Shown: positions 36,301 through 51,300, numbered from the stretch's first letter. The stretch is 64,000 bases of DNA from Lunularia cruciata (GCA_948567375.1 OX419760.1:20150001-20214000), one strand, 5' to 3'. Translations and numbers: made by a program. Notes: generated from the sequence alone by a model not told the origin.

Positions 36301-39300
36301 GTCATACTCAGACAAGAGAATCATCCACCTTGCTAGTCTCCCTTCAACATTAGGCTTGTTGAAGATGTACTTCAAAGCCTTGTGATCCGTGACAATTGTG
36401 GCTTTCCCTCCAATCAAGTAGTGTCTAAACTTCTTGAGACCAAAGATCACTGCCAACCCTTCTCTCTCTGTGACAGAGTAGTTCTTCTCTGCTGAAACCA
36501 TCTGCCTACTAGCATAAGCTATTGGATGATCATGCCCATCTTGGTCTAATTGACTAAGAGTGCATCCTATAGCTACATTAGAAGCATCAGTGTAGAGGAT
36601 GAAAGGCTTACTCCAATCAGGTTTAGCAAGAATTGGAGCTACAACAAGGGATTGCTTGAGCTCCTCAAAAGCTTTGAGAGCCTCCTTGTCTTCCAAAATC
36701 ACCATGTAATCTACACCCTTCTTCATGTAGATGGTCAATGCATAAGCCTTGTTGGAAAATGAGAAGATGAACCTCCTGTAGTACCCAACCATTCCCAAGA
36801 ATTGGCGTAACTTTGTCAAGCTTGAAGGGAATGGAAGGTCTGAGATTTTCCTCACCTTCTCAGGATCAACTGCTATTCCATCCTTGGAGATGATGTGCCC
36901 CAAAAGTAGACCTTCTTCACATCCAAAAATGCACTTCTCTGGGTTGAGTGATGCATTTGCCTCATCCAAGCGTTGCAAGACTTTGATTAGGTGCTCAAAG
37001 TGCTCCTCCTTGCTCCCATAGACACAAAAGTCATCAATGAAATCTCTCACAAATTTCCCAATGAAAGGTTCAAATACCTTGTTCATGAACCGTTGGAATG
37101 TGGCTGGAGCATTGCAAAGCCCAAAAGGCATGACCTTGAAAGCGTAAGTTCCCCAAGGTGTGGTGAATGTGGTGAGTTGTTGATGCTCTGGTGCAATCTT
37201 GATTTGGTTATATCCACTATAACCATCTCCAAAACTGTACCTCTCATGACCTGCAACCTCCTCCAAGATCTCATCAATGAATGGCAATGGGTAGTAGTCC
37301 TTCTTTGTAACAGCATTGAGCTTCTTGTAATCCACACATACCCGAAGCTTGCCATTCTTTTTCTTCACAATGACAATTGGAGACACCCATTCTGAATTCT
37401 CCACCTCAAAGATAAATCCAGCCTCCTTGAGCTTATCAATCTCCTCCTTCACAACCAAAGATATTGGTGGGCTAATGCGACGTTGCTTTTGGCGGATTGG
37501 TCTTGCATGTGACTCCACCTCTATCTTGTGCTCCTCCAAGGTGACTTCCTTCAAATCCTTGTAACTAAAAGCAAACACATGGATGAACTTGCGGAAAATC
37601 TCCTCAAATCTCACCTTCTCCTCCTTGGTAACATTTGGGCCATACTTGAGGGTAGATAACCTTCTCTCTACCTCCTCAAGTGTCAATGGTGATTTATCTG
37701 GGTCCTTCAAAACCTCTGGCTTAGGTGCAAAATCCATAGCACATAAAGGATACACATCTGAATCAGATTCAGATTCATCCTCCTCCGTGGAAGTCTCCTC
37801 TTCCATGCTTGTGTCCACACCTGAAGCTCCTCCTTCAGAATCTGATTCCCAATAATCAGAAGATGGGGTATCTGAATGTGAAGTGTTGGTGGTGTTAGTC
37901 ACAGGAACAGTGACTCTATGGTTTGATGGCCCAATCCTTAAGTACCCTTTGTGCCATCGATCAGTTGTGCGTGCTGCTCTCAACCATGGCCTCCCAAGAA
38001 GTAAGTCATAGCTTGAATCCTTCAAGACTTGGAAAGTCATGAGATTTTGGACTCCCATAACTGAAACTACCACCTTATCCATCACTCCTACTGGTCGAAC
38101 TTGTTGCTTGTTTGCCATGCTCACCACAAATGTTGAAGGTCTTGAGGGTATCATACCCAACTTCTTCATCAACCTTTCTGACATGGCATTCACTGCTGAT
38201 CCTCCATCAACCAATGCATCCTTGATGTTGTGACCATTCACTCTCACATCAATCTTGGAGGCATATTCACAAGCCTCCCATGGTGCTGGCTTGGCATCCA
38301 CCACCCCCATTGATACTGGAACTTTTGCCTTCTTCTTCTTCTTGCTCCTTGTAGAACTCAAACCACCTCTAAGCTCCTTTCTCAAGGTAGGGTTCAAAGC
38401 AATTAATTGGCCCACTGTGATGTTAGCCTTGTGACTACCAACATCCTCCAACACATTGTAGTTCCATTGTTGCTTTGAGATCAAGAAGTCCTCCATCCCC
38501 AACTTCTTCCTTGGAGTCTTTGTTGTTGATGGTGTTGAGGTGCGAGTGCTCCTAGTAGACATAGGAGTATCCTTGCTTGAAGTAAATCCTTGAGAAGAGT
38601 GAACATCCTCTGCAAAACGAGCTCTCTTCTTCTCTTGTGCCAAAAGCTCCAAATTAAGACCCTTGGAGTTTGAGCACTCTCCCTTCTCATACTTGCTCTC
38701 AACCACATCTATGGATGCTATTCCCTTACCTTTGTTGGGATTAGGAGCCACTTGGGTTTCACTACCTCCCTCTTTCCCTCTATTGGCTCCCTCATAACCC
38801 CTTCCTCCATGGTAAGTGGAATTTGGGCAATTCCTTTGGATATGGCCTCTTCCTCCACAACCAAAACAATTTCTATCATTGAAATTGTTGGCTGGTTGGC
38901 CTCCTCTATATGGATTGTTTCCATAACTCCTAGGTCCTCTCCCTACATTCTGATCCACCTCTCTCTTCTCCCATAGTTGCACCACATTGATCTTGAGATC
39001 CGCAAGTTGTTCTGTGATGGTTTGGAGTGGATCTTTTGGTGGAGGTGCAAGAACTGGAGCAACTACTACTTGTGGTGCAACCCTTGTCACCAAAGTATCA
39101 GAAGTTCCACCATACTTGTAGCCTTGAGGAGGATGCACAACCTCCTTCACCACCAAATCACTCTCATCCCCTTCCAAACTCTCCTCCATACGAATTGCAA
39201 TCTTGATAGCTTCAACCTTGGAAGAAGGTTTCTCATATCTCACCTTGCTTCTAATTTGTGGTCTCAATCCTCCCACAAAATTCTTGGTGAGCATGGCCCC

Positions 39301-42300
39301 TATGCCAATCATTGTAGTCTCCACATCATCCCCACCCTTCCTCAACACTATGCGAAATCTGGACTCCAACTTTTCCACTCTTTCCACATAGACCCTCACT
39401 TTCTCTCCATCTCCTTGCTTGAGAAATGTAACCTCACTCATCAATCTCTCATAACTCTCATCAGGAAGAAAGTTCTCAATGAGTGCTGAAGTCAAAGTCT
39501 CCCAAGACTCCTCTTCCCCCTCTCTCCTCTCTCTCTTTTGGTATTCTGACTCATACCATGTAAGTGCTGCATCCTCAAAGAAATCTGGTAATAATGAGGC
39601 CCACTCATTCTTCCTCCTCTCATTGTTTCCTATGCAAGCTCTCTTGAAGTCTCTCACAAAGGCCTCCACATCTTCTCCATCCTTGCCAAAGAAAACCGGA
39701 AGTTTCCCCATCTTAACCCCTCACTATCTTTCTTTTCTCTTAATTTTTTTTTTTTTCTCTTTTCTTTTCTCTCACTCTATTACTAATAGAGTATATACAT
39801 GACTAACACCATCTGAGAATAATCCACTCTAGGGAACACAAAAGGTTCAGGTTGCTCCAAGATTTCTATAGCAACATCAAATCCTAGAGTGCATATTAAT
39901 CTAACTCTCATGGATAGTTTATCCATAAGTTGAAAGATTATCTCCATCACTAATCTTGAGAACTAGCTGATGAAGGTGGTAGTATTTCTGTAGCTGTACT
40001 AAGACTCTCTCCAAGATCCTTCACCAAAGTTTCCAAAAGTGCTTTTACTCCACTACACTCATGTCCTTTTGGAAGTCCTTCAACTCCACAAACCTCACAC
40101 AACTCTTTGGTCTTAGATCTTCTCCCTCCCAATCTTGGTGAAGAAGGTCCAACATGCAAACCCAAGTCAAGTAAGCCTCTCCTTTCCCTCAATCTCTTGC
40201 TCTCAAAGGTCAATGGACATGAACTTGCCTTATGTCCCTTCTCTCCACATAGAAAGCACTTAGACTCACTCTTTCCTCCAAGTGGTGTAGGTTTTTGGAT
40301 CCTCTCAACACTCTCTTCAAATTCTATTGTAAACTCTCTTTTCCTCAAATCCACCCCTACAATCACCTCAAACCCTTGGGGAACCTTGCATAATCTCAAT
40401 TTCCACTCTTGATGACTCTCCATGTTCCCCAAGATGAATCTAAACACTCAAACATGCTTTTTGTTGATCTCAAACTTCTCATGCATGAGATCTCCACTCT
40501 GCAGAATTGACCCTTCCTCACAATGTCACTCAAATCTCCCAAAGAATATGTCACAGTCCTCTGAAATTTTCCACACTTGATCACAACTCTAGGGCGTCCC
40601 TCCCTGCAAAATTTTAGATCTTTTCATCGAGCTATTTGGCCTAGACACCTTTCTATTCAGCACCCATATTTCAGATTTGGTCTGAAAACCACCCCCCTCA
40701 CTTCAAAAACTCATAACGCACTGCGCAAAAATGATCTCTCTCTAATTTTTGTGGCACCAGGTAGGATACAATGCACTGAATTTTCTTGGAAACTTTCAGG
40801 ACAATTCACTAAAAATTGAAGAAATGGCAGACTCTGTACAATTTTCCAGAGAGCATGCAGTTGCGGGAGCACTTTACCCTATCAACTTTCAAAAATTCTA
40901 GCCCAGTGCGCATAGAAGCTCTCTCAATAATTTTAAGTGTGCTAACTGAAAGATAACCCAAACTATCATGTGTAGAAATCTCAAGTCCAGATCTCAAACT
41001 TGAGATTTTGCCCAAAATCACCTTAATCCCCAAAATCTGCAATCCACCTCACACAATCTCTCCAATTCCTCTCATGTGTACAAGATGTACAAAATCACCT
41101 CAAAGACATCATAATGAACTACAGGGTATACAAATGGATCTTGGTTCTCTAACATAAGTTCAGCCCTCTCCTCTCCTAATGTTCTCTCCAAGTGAGCTCT
41201 CATAGCCTCCTTCTGCCTAATGTAGAATTGGACGCGGAACATTATCTTGCCTTCTAGAGAGGTCCCGGCAACGGAACCAAAAATGTGAGCCGGCCTGTCT
41301 CTCACTCAGGATGAACCTCTGATGGCTATTATGGTAGCGCACCATGGACTAAGAAGGCAAGGAACCCCAACTCCATCATACTCCTCCAAGGCTAACACTC
41401 CAAGACTCAAGACATTGCTCACTAGAGAACTCAATGAGAGAGAGATAGTTGCAAATGAAAGGATGCTGAGTACCTCCTCACCCCTTGTTTATATACTTGT
41501 GAAATAGTTACGTACCAAAGTTACTATTTACCGTAGTAACTCAAGTTACTAGACTAAAAGTCAAGTAAAGTCAAAAAGTAGAAAGGAATATCCATTCACA
41601 TGGGCATATTCCCCTTATCTTGACCCAACCACTAAAGCAAGGATTCCTTCACATGGGCTATCCTTGGACTAAAGAAGAATCCAAAACAAAAAGGCTTGCG
41701 GGCCCAAGAGTTCTCAACTCTTTCCCCAAAGCCAAACACCTAGGAATAGTACCAAGTCAACACACTAAAATCCAAAATAGTGGTGCTCATCTTTTCTACT
41801 TCCTCTAAAGTAAGGTCCCATCTATCTTAGCTATGACTAACTTTAGCTAACCATGACTAATATAGAACCATCCTTTATCTCTATATAAATAATATCTCTT
41901 AAGTACTTGTAATACTAAGCTAAATATCACAATACCACACACATGCACAAATGGGTGTTACAAGTCTAACATATAAGTGTAAACTGCTCCATTAGAATGA
42001 TGCTAATCTAACACTCCCTCTTAATGGATGTTTTGTAATTGTCTATTATCTATAATCCCTAGTGTATGAAAAAAAATTATTTTCAGTTAATTCCTATGTG
42101 AAGATATCAGCAATATTATCTTTGGTATCCAGGCGTGAAACAAAGGTCTCCTTGTCTTCAACTCTTTCTCTGATATAGTGGAATCTGATGTCTATGTGCT
42201 TTGTTCTCTCATGCTACTTTCTTGGAGTAACAAGGTCAATTCCCCTATTGACGTTGCAATACATGCTCATTGTTTCTATAGGAAAACCCAAGTGCTTAAA

Positions 42301-45300
42301 CCATATTGCTTCAGTCATTGCCTTTGACAAGGCCATGTATCCAGCTTCCGTGTTGGATAAAGAAATAGAAGCTTGCCTTTTGCTTGACCAACAGACAATT
42401 GCATTACAAAAGATAAAGCAATATCCTCTTGGAGATCTTCTTGTGTCTTGATCTCCTCTCCAATCTGAGTTGGAGAACCCATGAATGGGAGTACTAGATG
42501 CACTTTAAGTAAGGCCCTATGACAGTGTACCTCGAATGTACTGGAAAATCCATTTGACAGCCTTCCAATGGTTCAGGCCAAGATTTGCTATATACTTGGT
42601 AACTAAACATGCAACTTAAAGCCATATCAAGCTTGGTGCTGTCCATATCCCACATCAAACTTGCCGTTGCATATTGGTAAGGTCATGTTTTCACCTTGAC
42701 AAGTCCAAGGTGATTGTGGTGGGTTCCAAAGGTGTCACACCTTTCTTTTTTGATGGACAGCAATTGAAGCAGGTTTCTTCTTATCAGTACTTGGGCCTTG
42801 AGTTTTCTCATGACTACAGTTGGTCTCCTTGTGTGAAGATGAGAATCAATGCAGGGTTTAGAGCTTTGTATTCACTCATGAATTGCTCTAGACTTGCTAA
42901 TCTTACCACATGGGAGTTGAAGAAGGTGTTGTTCAGATCTCTTGTGCAGCCGGTGGTTCTTTATGGTGTTGCGATTTGGGGTCCACATACTAAGAAGACA
43001 TGGTGGCAAAGGTGGAAAAATTCAAAAATTGTTTTTGTGTGATGAACTTGGGGTGAGGACTCAAACATCTTATGTATTGCTGCTTGCTGAAACAATGTTT
43101 TTGCCTCTTGAGGTTGAAGCTTTGTTTTTAGCTCTCACATATGCCACTAAGGTGAGGTCCATGGAGCATGAGAGACTTCCCTACCAAGATTTTTGTGCCA
43201 CTCTATCTATTGGTTGGTATACAGATCTGATTGCATGGGCCACAAGGTGGAATGTTTTGAGTGACATTGGAGATTGGAGCCCATTGCACTACGAGAAGTG
43301 ATCAAGGAGCAGTTCTAACTTTGCTTATGGCAGCAACCCGAAAACAAGATGGTCTTCTATCAGCAGTTTATAAATCAAATGTTGGTATATTATGAGCAAG
43401 ATTATCTCTTGGCAAGTATTTCTACTTCAGTTAGACATGTTATTGCTCAATATAGAACTAGTTCTCATAGACTAGAAGTAGAACAAGGATGTTGGCAGCA
43501 GATAGAGCACTCCATGCAACTTTGCAATTTGTGTACTATGAGCAAAGTTGAGGATGAGCACCATGTGTTTGTTGATTGCCCTTGTTACATGCAGATTAGA
43601 ATTAGACATCAGATTACTTGTAGTGATTTCTCTACTCTTACAGGTTGAAGCTTTGGCATATGGGAAATATATGATGGAGATTAGTTTACATTGGACCAAT
43701 TTGTTACAAGTTGGTCTGATGCCGTAGCCTTTGGCCTAGGCTCACATTTCATGTGTTTTGTATTGTGTTTCCAGCCTTTTGACTCTTTGGGTCTTTTGGG
43801 CTTTATATTTCATTGTTTCTTTGTTTCATTGTTTTCATATACTCTCTATATCAATTTTGGGCAATCTTGAAGACTTAATCTCACTCTTTACTCTACAAGA
43901 TTTTAAAAAAGTTTGAAGTCTTAGAAGTATTGCTACTTATGTTAGATTTGGCTTTGAAAAATCAATCTCTTTGATAGGCCAAGACTCAAGTGTGCAATAC
44001 CAATGGTTGAAGATTGGAGGAGTTGTTACACCTAGCTTCCTTGCTATTTGTTACTATGCTCCATTGACATCACCACTTTACTCAAGTGGAGTTGTCAATA
44101 CCATGCAGCCTTTCCACTCCCTGACAAAGGATATGTTGGATTTTCAAAGTAAAGGTGCAGTACTTTTTCTTGGTGATTTCAATGCTAGGATCCAAGCTTT
44201 TCAAATTCTTGAGTTAATTGGCCATGAGAATGATCCTTTCCATAGCTTGATAGACCAATCTAGTGCTTGGTCGTGCTCTTCCAAAGATCTTATGTCTAAC
44301 CCCATGAGTGAGCACTTTTTGGGCTTTGGTACTAGTTGTAACTTTGAAATCTTGAATGGCCTTTCTCAATTTCCTGAAACTTGTAAGAGCACATTGCTTT
44401 GCTCGGGTGGATCAAGCACCATAGACTATATGCTCACCTCACCCAGAGATATACATCTTGTCTCACATTTTGTTGTTTTAGATCCTCAACCTGAATTTAA
44501 CCATGCACGTCTATCTTATGCCATCCTTCTTCCTTGCTCCAATAGAACCACATAACCTATTGAGAATACGTTTAGAGGGAAACTCCATCTAGATTTTCAC
44601 AAGAGAGATCTGTACAAATAAGCTATCCAAGAGAAATTGAGCTCTATAGAGTGGAGGTCTGATTTTCAACAACGTAGTGATCAATTGGTTGCACTTCTTC
44701 AATCAACATCTACCACTTTGTTTCCAAGAGGTTTTCACATGAAGAGACTTGGTCTCCCTTGCAATAGGTGGTATGATGTTGATTGTAAAATGACAAGAAT
44801 CAAAGCTACGGATAGCTCTCTTGATCAGATTGCACAAAATCAAGCTTTTGTCTCTTATAGAAAGTTGGTGAAGTGCAAGAAGCAAGTATTTTTGGGACTC
44901 AAGGGAGTTGAGCTGAGCACTAAACTGCATAGCAATCCCAAGGCTTTTTGCAAGAAGGTAACTATCAGATCTCCATCTCTATCATTGGACCTAAAGGAGT
45001 TATGTGAAGGATCTGTACTTTTTCCCTGATGCTCCAAGCATGGCACCTAGCCTTGGATCTTCTCTCACCATCTTTGAAGCTGATGTCAAGTACCAACTCA
45101 AGAATTTGGCCAGTGGTAAGGCTAAAGACCTTGATGGCTTATGTGTTGAACTTCTAAAGTGGGGTGGTAGCCATCTGATTCCAATACTCATTTCTCTCTT
45201 GAATGAGGCAATCAAGTATGGCTTTTCAGATAGATGGTGCTTGAAGAAGGATGTTCCTATTCACAAGTCTAGCCAAAGAGATGTTGTCACCAATTACTAT

Positions 45301-48300
45301 ACCATACTAGTTGGTAGTATCTTTGCCAAGTTGTATGGTCAAATTTTGGAGTCTAGGTTGAGTACTTGGGCTGAAAAGTACAAAATTTTAGCTAAGTGCC
45401 AAGCTGGTTTTAGATGAGGCTTTAGTACTTTGGATCACCTATTGGTACTCCATGTTTTGTGGTGGAATATAAGGGTTTTAGGAGAGCTCTCTATGTTTCA
45501 TTTATTGATTTTAGGAAGGCATTTGATAAGGTGCTTATGAAATATCTAAGTGAGAGACTCATTGAAGTTGGTGTTTCACCAGATCTGATTGGTGCTATCT
45601 CTAGATTCTATGAGAAAAAGATGGTGAGACTTTCATCTTTGAGCTCTCAAGATGTCCTTAGCACAATGGGTGTGATTCAAGGCTTCTCTCTATCCCCAAC
45701 TCTCTTTAGAATCTTCATCAATGATCTCGAGAGACTACTCATGGAAGTTGGAGCTACTGGTGTACAGGTTGGCTCTTTGATGATACATGCACTCCTTTAT
45801 GCTGATGATGTTATGCTCCTCTCCACCAATCTAGAGAGTCTACAAAAGTTGTTGGGTTCTCTTCTTTCCTTTTGCAATCAAACAAAGATGGAGGTGAACC
45901 TTGACTTCCAAGGTGATTGTGGTGGGTTCTAAAGGTGTCACACCTTTCTTTTTTGATGGACAATAGTTGGAGTAGGTTTTTTCTTATAAGTACTTGGGCC
46001 TTGAGTTTTCTCATGACTATAGTTGGTCTACTTGTGTGAAGATGAGAATCAATGCAGGGTTTAGAGCTTTGTATTCACTCGTGAATTGCTCTAGACTTGC
46101 TCATCTTACAACATGGGGGTTGAAGATGGTGTTGTTAAGATCTCTTGTGCAGCAAGTGGTTCTCTAAGGTGTTTAGATTTGGGGTCCAAGTACTAAGAAA
46201 ACATGGTGGCAAAAGGTGGAGAAAGTTTAGAAATTGTTTTTGTGTGATGAACTTGGGGTGAGGACTCAAACTCCTTATGTATTACTAGCAGCTTGTTGAA
46301 ACAAGGTTTTTGCCTCTTGAGGCTAAAGCTTTGTTCTTAGCTCTCACATTTGCCACCAAGGTGAGGTCCATGGACCATGAGAGACTTCCCTACCAAGCTT
46401 TTTATGCGACTCTATCTATTGGTTGGTATACAGATCTGATAACATGGGCCACAAGGTGAAATATTTATGTGCGACATTGGAGATTGGAGCCTATTGCACT
46501 ACAAGAAGTGATCAAGGAGTAGTTCTTACTTTGCTTATGGCAGCAACCTGATACCAAGATGGTGTTCTATTAGCAGTTTGTAAATTCTATGTTGGTGTAT
46601 TGTGAGCAAGATTATCTCTTGGCTAAGATTTCTTCTTCACTTAGGCATGTTATTGCTCAGTTTAGAACTAGCTCTCGTAGACTAGAAGTAGAACAAGGAC
46701 GTTGACAGCAAATAGAACACTCTATGCAACTTTCCATATTGTGTACTATGACCAAACTTGAGGATGAGCACCATGTGTTTGTTGAGTGCCCTTGTTAGAT
46801 GCAGATCAGAGTTAGACATTGATTACTTGTAGTGATTTCTCAACTCTCTTACAGATTGAACCTTTAGCATTAAGGAAGTCTATGACCAAGATTAGTTTAC
46901 ATTGGACCAATTTTTTATAGATTGGTCAAATACCCTAGTCTCTTGCCTAGGCTCACATTTCATGTGTTTTGTATTGTGTTTCCAACCTTTTGGCTCTTTG
47001 GGTCTTCCGGGCTTTATATTTCATTGTTTTATTGTTTCATTGCAAATGAAAACTAGTACGAATTTCTCTTCAATATCTCTCTTGAGATAGACTTTTCTTT
47101 CTTTCTTTTTTATCTGTTGTGACTTGCAATTGAAGACAATGAGTAATCACTCCTAAATCAATCATCTTAAAACCCTATTTAAGAGACTTTTTGAGAGAGA
47201 GAAGAAGAGAAAGATTATTGCTAGCAAGGATGTAGTCATAGACATAAAGAGGTAAGATGACAAAATGATAACCAAAATGGAAGATATAGATATTAGAATT
47301 AGCTCCAGAGCGCTCAAATCCCAAATTTATCAAATTTGTGATACCACTTTCTTGCAGACTATTTGAGACCATACAGAGCCTTGTAGAGCTATAAAACCAA
47401 TTTCTCTTGTTTATTTGCTTGTTGTTGCTTGTACTGGTCAAGAGTCAGCAAGCCATGAGGAATGTGCATGTAGATTCTCTCAGTCAATGTGCCATTGAGA
47501 AAAAAAAATTTGATATCAAGAGCATGCACTTCCAAATCATTCTGAGTTGAGTAAGCAAGGACTTGTATGGGGTACCAAAAACTAGAAGGTAATGATTGTA
47601 GTGAAGAAGATAATGGAGAAGGAATTGTTGGAGCTGTAAGACTGTGGATAGAAGGTGATCGAGACAAAGTAGGAGTTGGTGGAGATGATTGTGGGTAGAA
47701 CTGAGAACTAGAAGCAAAGGAAATGAAAACATCCTAAGTGTCAAAACACTATTTATGTTCATGAGCATAGGTATATTCTTGAAATTGAACATCTTTTGAT
47801 AGAGAAATAGACTTATCACATCTCTTCTGTAAGCTTTATTTTCCTTATCATAGCCAAGGAAAATACACTTGGAAGACTTAGACTAAAGTTTAGGTTTGGA
47901 AGAAGATAAAACATGTGCATAAGCAATGCACCCAAAAAATGCAAAGTAAGGATAGATTAGGTTATAACCAAACCAGAGTTGAAAGAGTGTGACTTTGGAG
48001 GAGATGGCTTTGGTAGGACTTTGATTTTGCAGAAAGTTGGCAGTTTGTAGCACCCCTCCCAATAAGGCTTGGGGAGTCTAGACTCAAATAACATAGAGTA
48101 GATTGCTTCCACTAATGTTCTATTCTTTCTCTTAGCGATACCATTTTGTTGAGGAGTGTGTGGAGTGTTGAATTGGCACATGATGCCTTGGCCTTTGCAA
48201 AAAAGTTGAAAATCTGCAGACTTGTATGATAAAAAATGCATTGTGAGGAAGTACCAAAAATAGAAGGTAATGACTTTGGTGTAGAAGATAATGGAGAAGG

Positions 48301-51300
48301 AACTATTGGATTTGTGAGATTGTGGATAGAAGGTGACTAAGATAGAGTAGGAGTCTGTGGGATAGATAGTAGGTAGCTTGAGAACTAGAAGCAAGAAGAG
48401 AAATGAAAATTTTTGGATCACAAATGAAATCCAATTGAACATCTTGAGTGCCAAAACACTGTTTATGTTCATGAGCATAGGTATTTTCCTGAAATTGAAC
48501 ATCTCTTGATAGAAAAATGGAGTTATCAAATATCTTATATAGTCTGTAATTGTTACTATCCTGATCATAGCCAATGAAAATACACTTGGAAGACTTAGAA
48601 TAGAGTTCAGATTTGGATGAAGATGGAACATGTCTATAACCAGTGCATCCAAAAATGCAAAGCAAGGATAGGTTAGGTTTATAACCAAACCAGAGTTGGA
48701 AGGGTGTGACTTCGGAGGAGATGGTTTTGGTAGGACTTCAATTTTGTAGAAAGTTGGCAATTTGTAGTGCCTCTCCCCAATAAGGTTTGAGGAGTCTAGA
48801 CTCAAATAACATAGTGCGGACTACTTCCACCAATGCTCTATTCTTTCTCTCTGCAACATCATTTTTCTAAGGAGTATGTGGAGTGCTGAATTGGCGTATG
48901 ATACCTTTGCCTTTGCAGAAAAGATGAAATCTGCAGAAATGTATTCACCACTATTGTCTGAGCGTAGTCCCCCAGGCCTTCTGATTGAGTTGAGTCTCTG
49001 CATAGGTTACATATTCTTGAAAACAAGTAGAAACTTCATGTTTAAACTTGAGTAGATACAAGAATATGAACCTTTTGTGTAATAATCAATGAAGTTCACA
49101 ATGTATCTATAACCAATGTAGGTAGCAAAAGAAATGGGACTACAAACATCAAAATGGATGAGAGAAAATGGAATAATGGCTCAAGTAGCTCCTTCTTGAG
49201 GTGAGTGAATTTGAGTTTTCTTGCTATGAAGACAAGGTGAAAAAACAGGAAACAAATTAAGATGGATCCAATCCATCCCAGGAACCAGATCTTTGTCTTG
49301 TAGAAGTTGAAGTTGATTCTTATTGATGTGCCCAAGTTGTTGATGCCATAGGGAAGTAATAGCAGAAGATGTATCCTTGGTTGAAATAGAGATTGTACCA
49401 ACTTGAGATGACTGAGATTGAGTTGATGTAGAGATTGCAACATCTTGAGGTTGCTAAATTGACTAACTAGGAACCGAAAGTTATTCAATCTAGGACAGGA
49501 TGTAATCAAATTCTGCAAATCATCATAAAGGAAAATGTTGGTTTCCTTTGACTGAATTGATCCATGTGATTTGCTCACCTGAAGTATTGAATAGAGATTC
49601 TTGTTTAGCAAAGGAACATGTAGGGCATCTTCTAGTATGTATTGTTCATTGTTAATTGTTGTTCATTGTATGAGTTCCTTGAACAAGCAAGCTTAACATA
49701 AATTGTCCCATGGCCTAGAATAGCAATGTTGGAACCATCAACCAAGCAAACTTGTCTAGGTGGTAAGTATGCTTCATAGACCAATAAATAGGTTTGTTGG
49801 TAGGTCATGTGGTGAGAAAAAACAGCGTCAATGTACCATTGCTTGTCTTGAGTGATTGAAGGAACAACATCAACATTGTACAAGAGAGGTGAAGTGTAAA
49901 AGCATTGCAGTGATGGTGTTCCTTGCCTCCTTTCTTGCTTGCATAAAAAATGCACTTGTGACAATCTTTGATGTGATGTCCCTTCTTTGAGCAGTAGGGA
50001 CAAATGATGGAAGGTCTGAAGGAATTTTCTCTAGAAGATCTAGAGAAATAACTCTAATTCTGACCATAAAATCTATTGAAAGAGTTCTGACCAGAAAAAC
50101 CATGAGATTCATTCTTCTAGCTCCCCTTGCCTTATCTTTGTTTCTATAAGAAAATGTACAGCCTTGTGTGACTACTAGAGCAGTTATTTGCTCTACAAGA
50201 CCTTCATAGTTTATACTGATCTCTTCTTGAAGAACAAGAGCAATGATATCATAGATATGTAGTGTCTTCTATGTTCGCAATGATTGCAGAAAATATTTGA
50301 AACTAAGAGGCATAGATCTCATCAAATGAAGCTTAGCTTGTTGGCCATCGATTGGATTGTTTGCCACAACAAACTAGATGAGGGTTCCACAAAAATTGGT
50401 AATGTATTTTGTTACACTGGTGCTTTCACATATCTTCAAATTCATCAAAGTGTCCAATCTATACATGAATGTGATATCATCAATACCTTCGTACATGGTA
50501 GTTCAATCTATCCATGCTTTGCTTGCCAACATGTGCCTATTGATGGTAGGAACAAATTCAGGATTTATTAAATGTTGAATTTATTGTTTCAAGAGCAACA
50601 AGATTCCTTTGCTCCCACTTAGGTAGAGTAGCCGATGAGGTGTGCTTGACTTCAAAACCATCAACAATTGTAAAAGTTGAAGTCACCTTCACTTTAAGGG
50701 TAAGATAATATTTTCATGATTGGAAATAATTGCCATAAAATTTGACAAAAGTGGAGTCAAATCATATGGTTGGAGTAGCAAATAAAGCACCCGTAGGAGC
50801 ACCAACACTAATAGCAAGACCAGGATTAGGACCAACAATAGTCATAATGGTTTGATTCACAAAGGATAGTGGAGAATTTTTCTCCCAAACCCAAACTAAT
50901 AGAGGAAATAAGAGAAAAATCTCTCCCAAAACCCAAAGAAATGACACATTCTTCAAAGGAGGATCTACAGATACAATAGTGTGTAAGAAAATTAGACCAT
51001 TCAAAATTTTGAAACTGTGTGCTAAGGCGTCACTCACAACTAAAGAAGAAATTCTAAAGCCTATTGCTCTAATATGATATGAGAAATGCATGGACACAAA
51101 ATGCTTTATTATAATGATACTTATCTAACAATGGGTACATGGGCAAGCTCGAGAGAATCAAGAGCTATGCTTGGGTATCTAACTTAATGTAACTCATGCA
51201 TATTAACTAGCTATGGTAATCTACCATGTGAACAGTAGCCTATGAACATTGATCCAACATATGAGTGTAAAATGCTCCATTATAATGATGCTAATCTAAC

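Larger units (their letters stand above)
34158..41962 (-). mobile_element. Gypsy-1: intact Ty3/Gypsy LTR retrotransposon
   Basis: 7805 bp, minus strand. Two 679-bp LTRs (34158-34836, 41284-41962) that I could not tell apart base by base, PBS beside the 5' LTR, polypurine tract beside the 3' LTR, an uninterrupted gag-pol and a small upstream ORF with a CCHC knuckle. Inserted in the Copia-4 3' LTR with agtc on both sides. Identical LTRs mean a recent insertion by the usual LTR-divergence argument. The most recent large insertion of the window. Confidence 0.95.
43921..47041 (+). mobile_element. LINE-7: 5'-truncated LINE copy (from the endonuclease onward)
   Basis: About 3.1 kb. Begins in the endonuclease ([19 protein letters not shown]-like), then [30 protein letters not shown] with [66 protein letters not shown], and a degraded C-terminus. 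Ends tttcattgttttattgtttcattg. More decayed than LINE-5. Confidence 0.9.

Noticed and set aside
36991-39802. Many plus-strand frames opposite gag-pol
   Set aside because: Shadows of the 1608-codon gag-pol frame.
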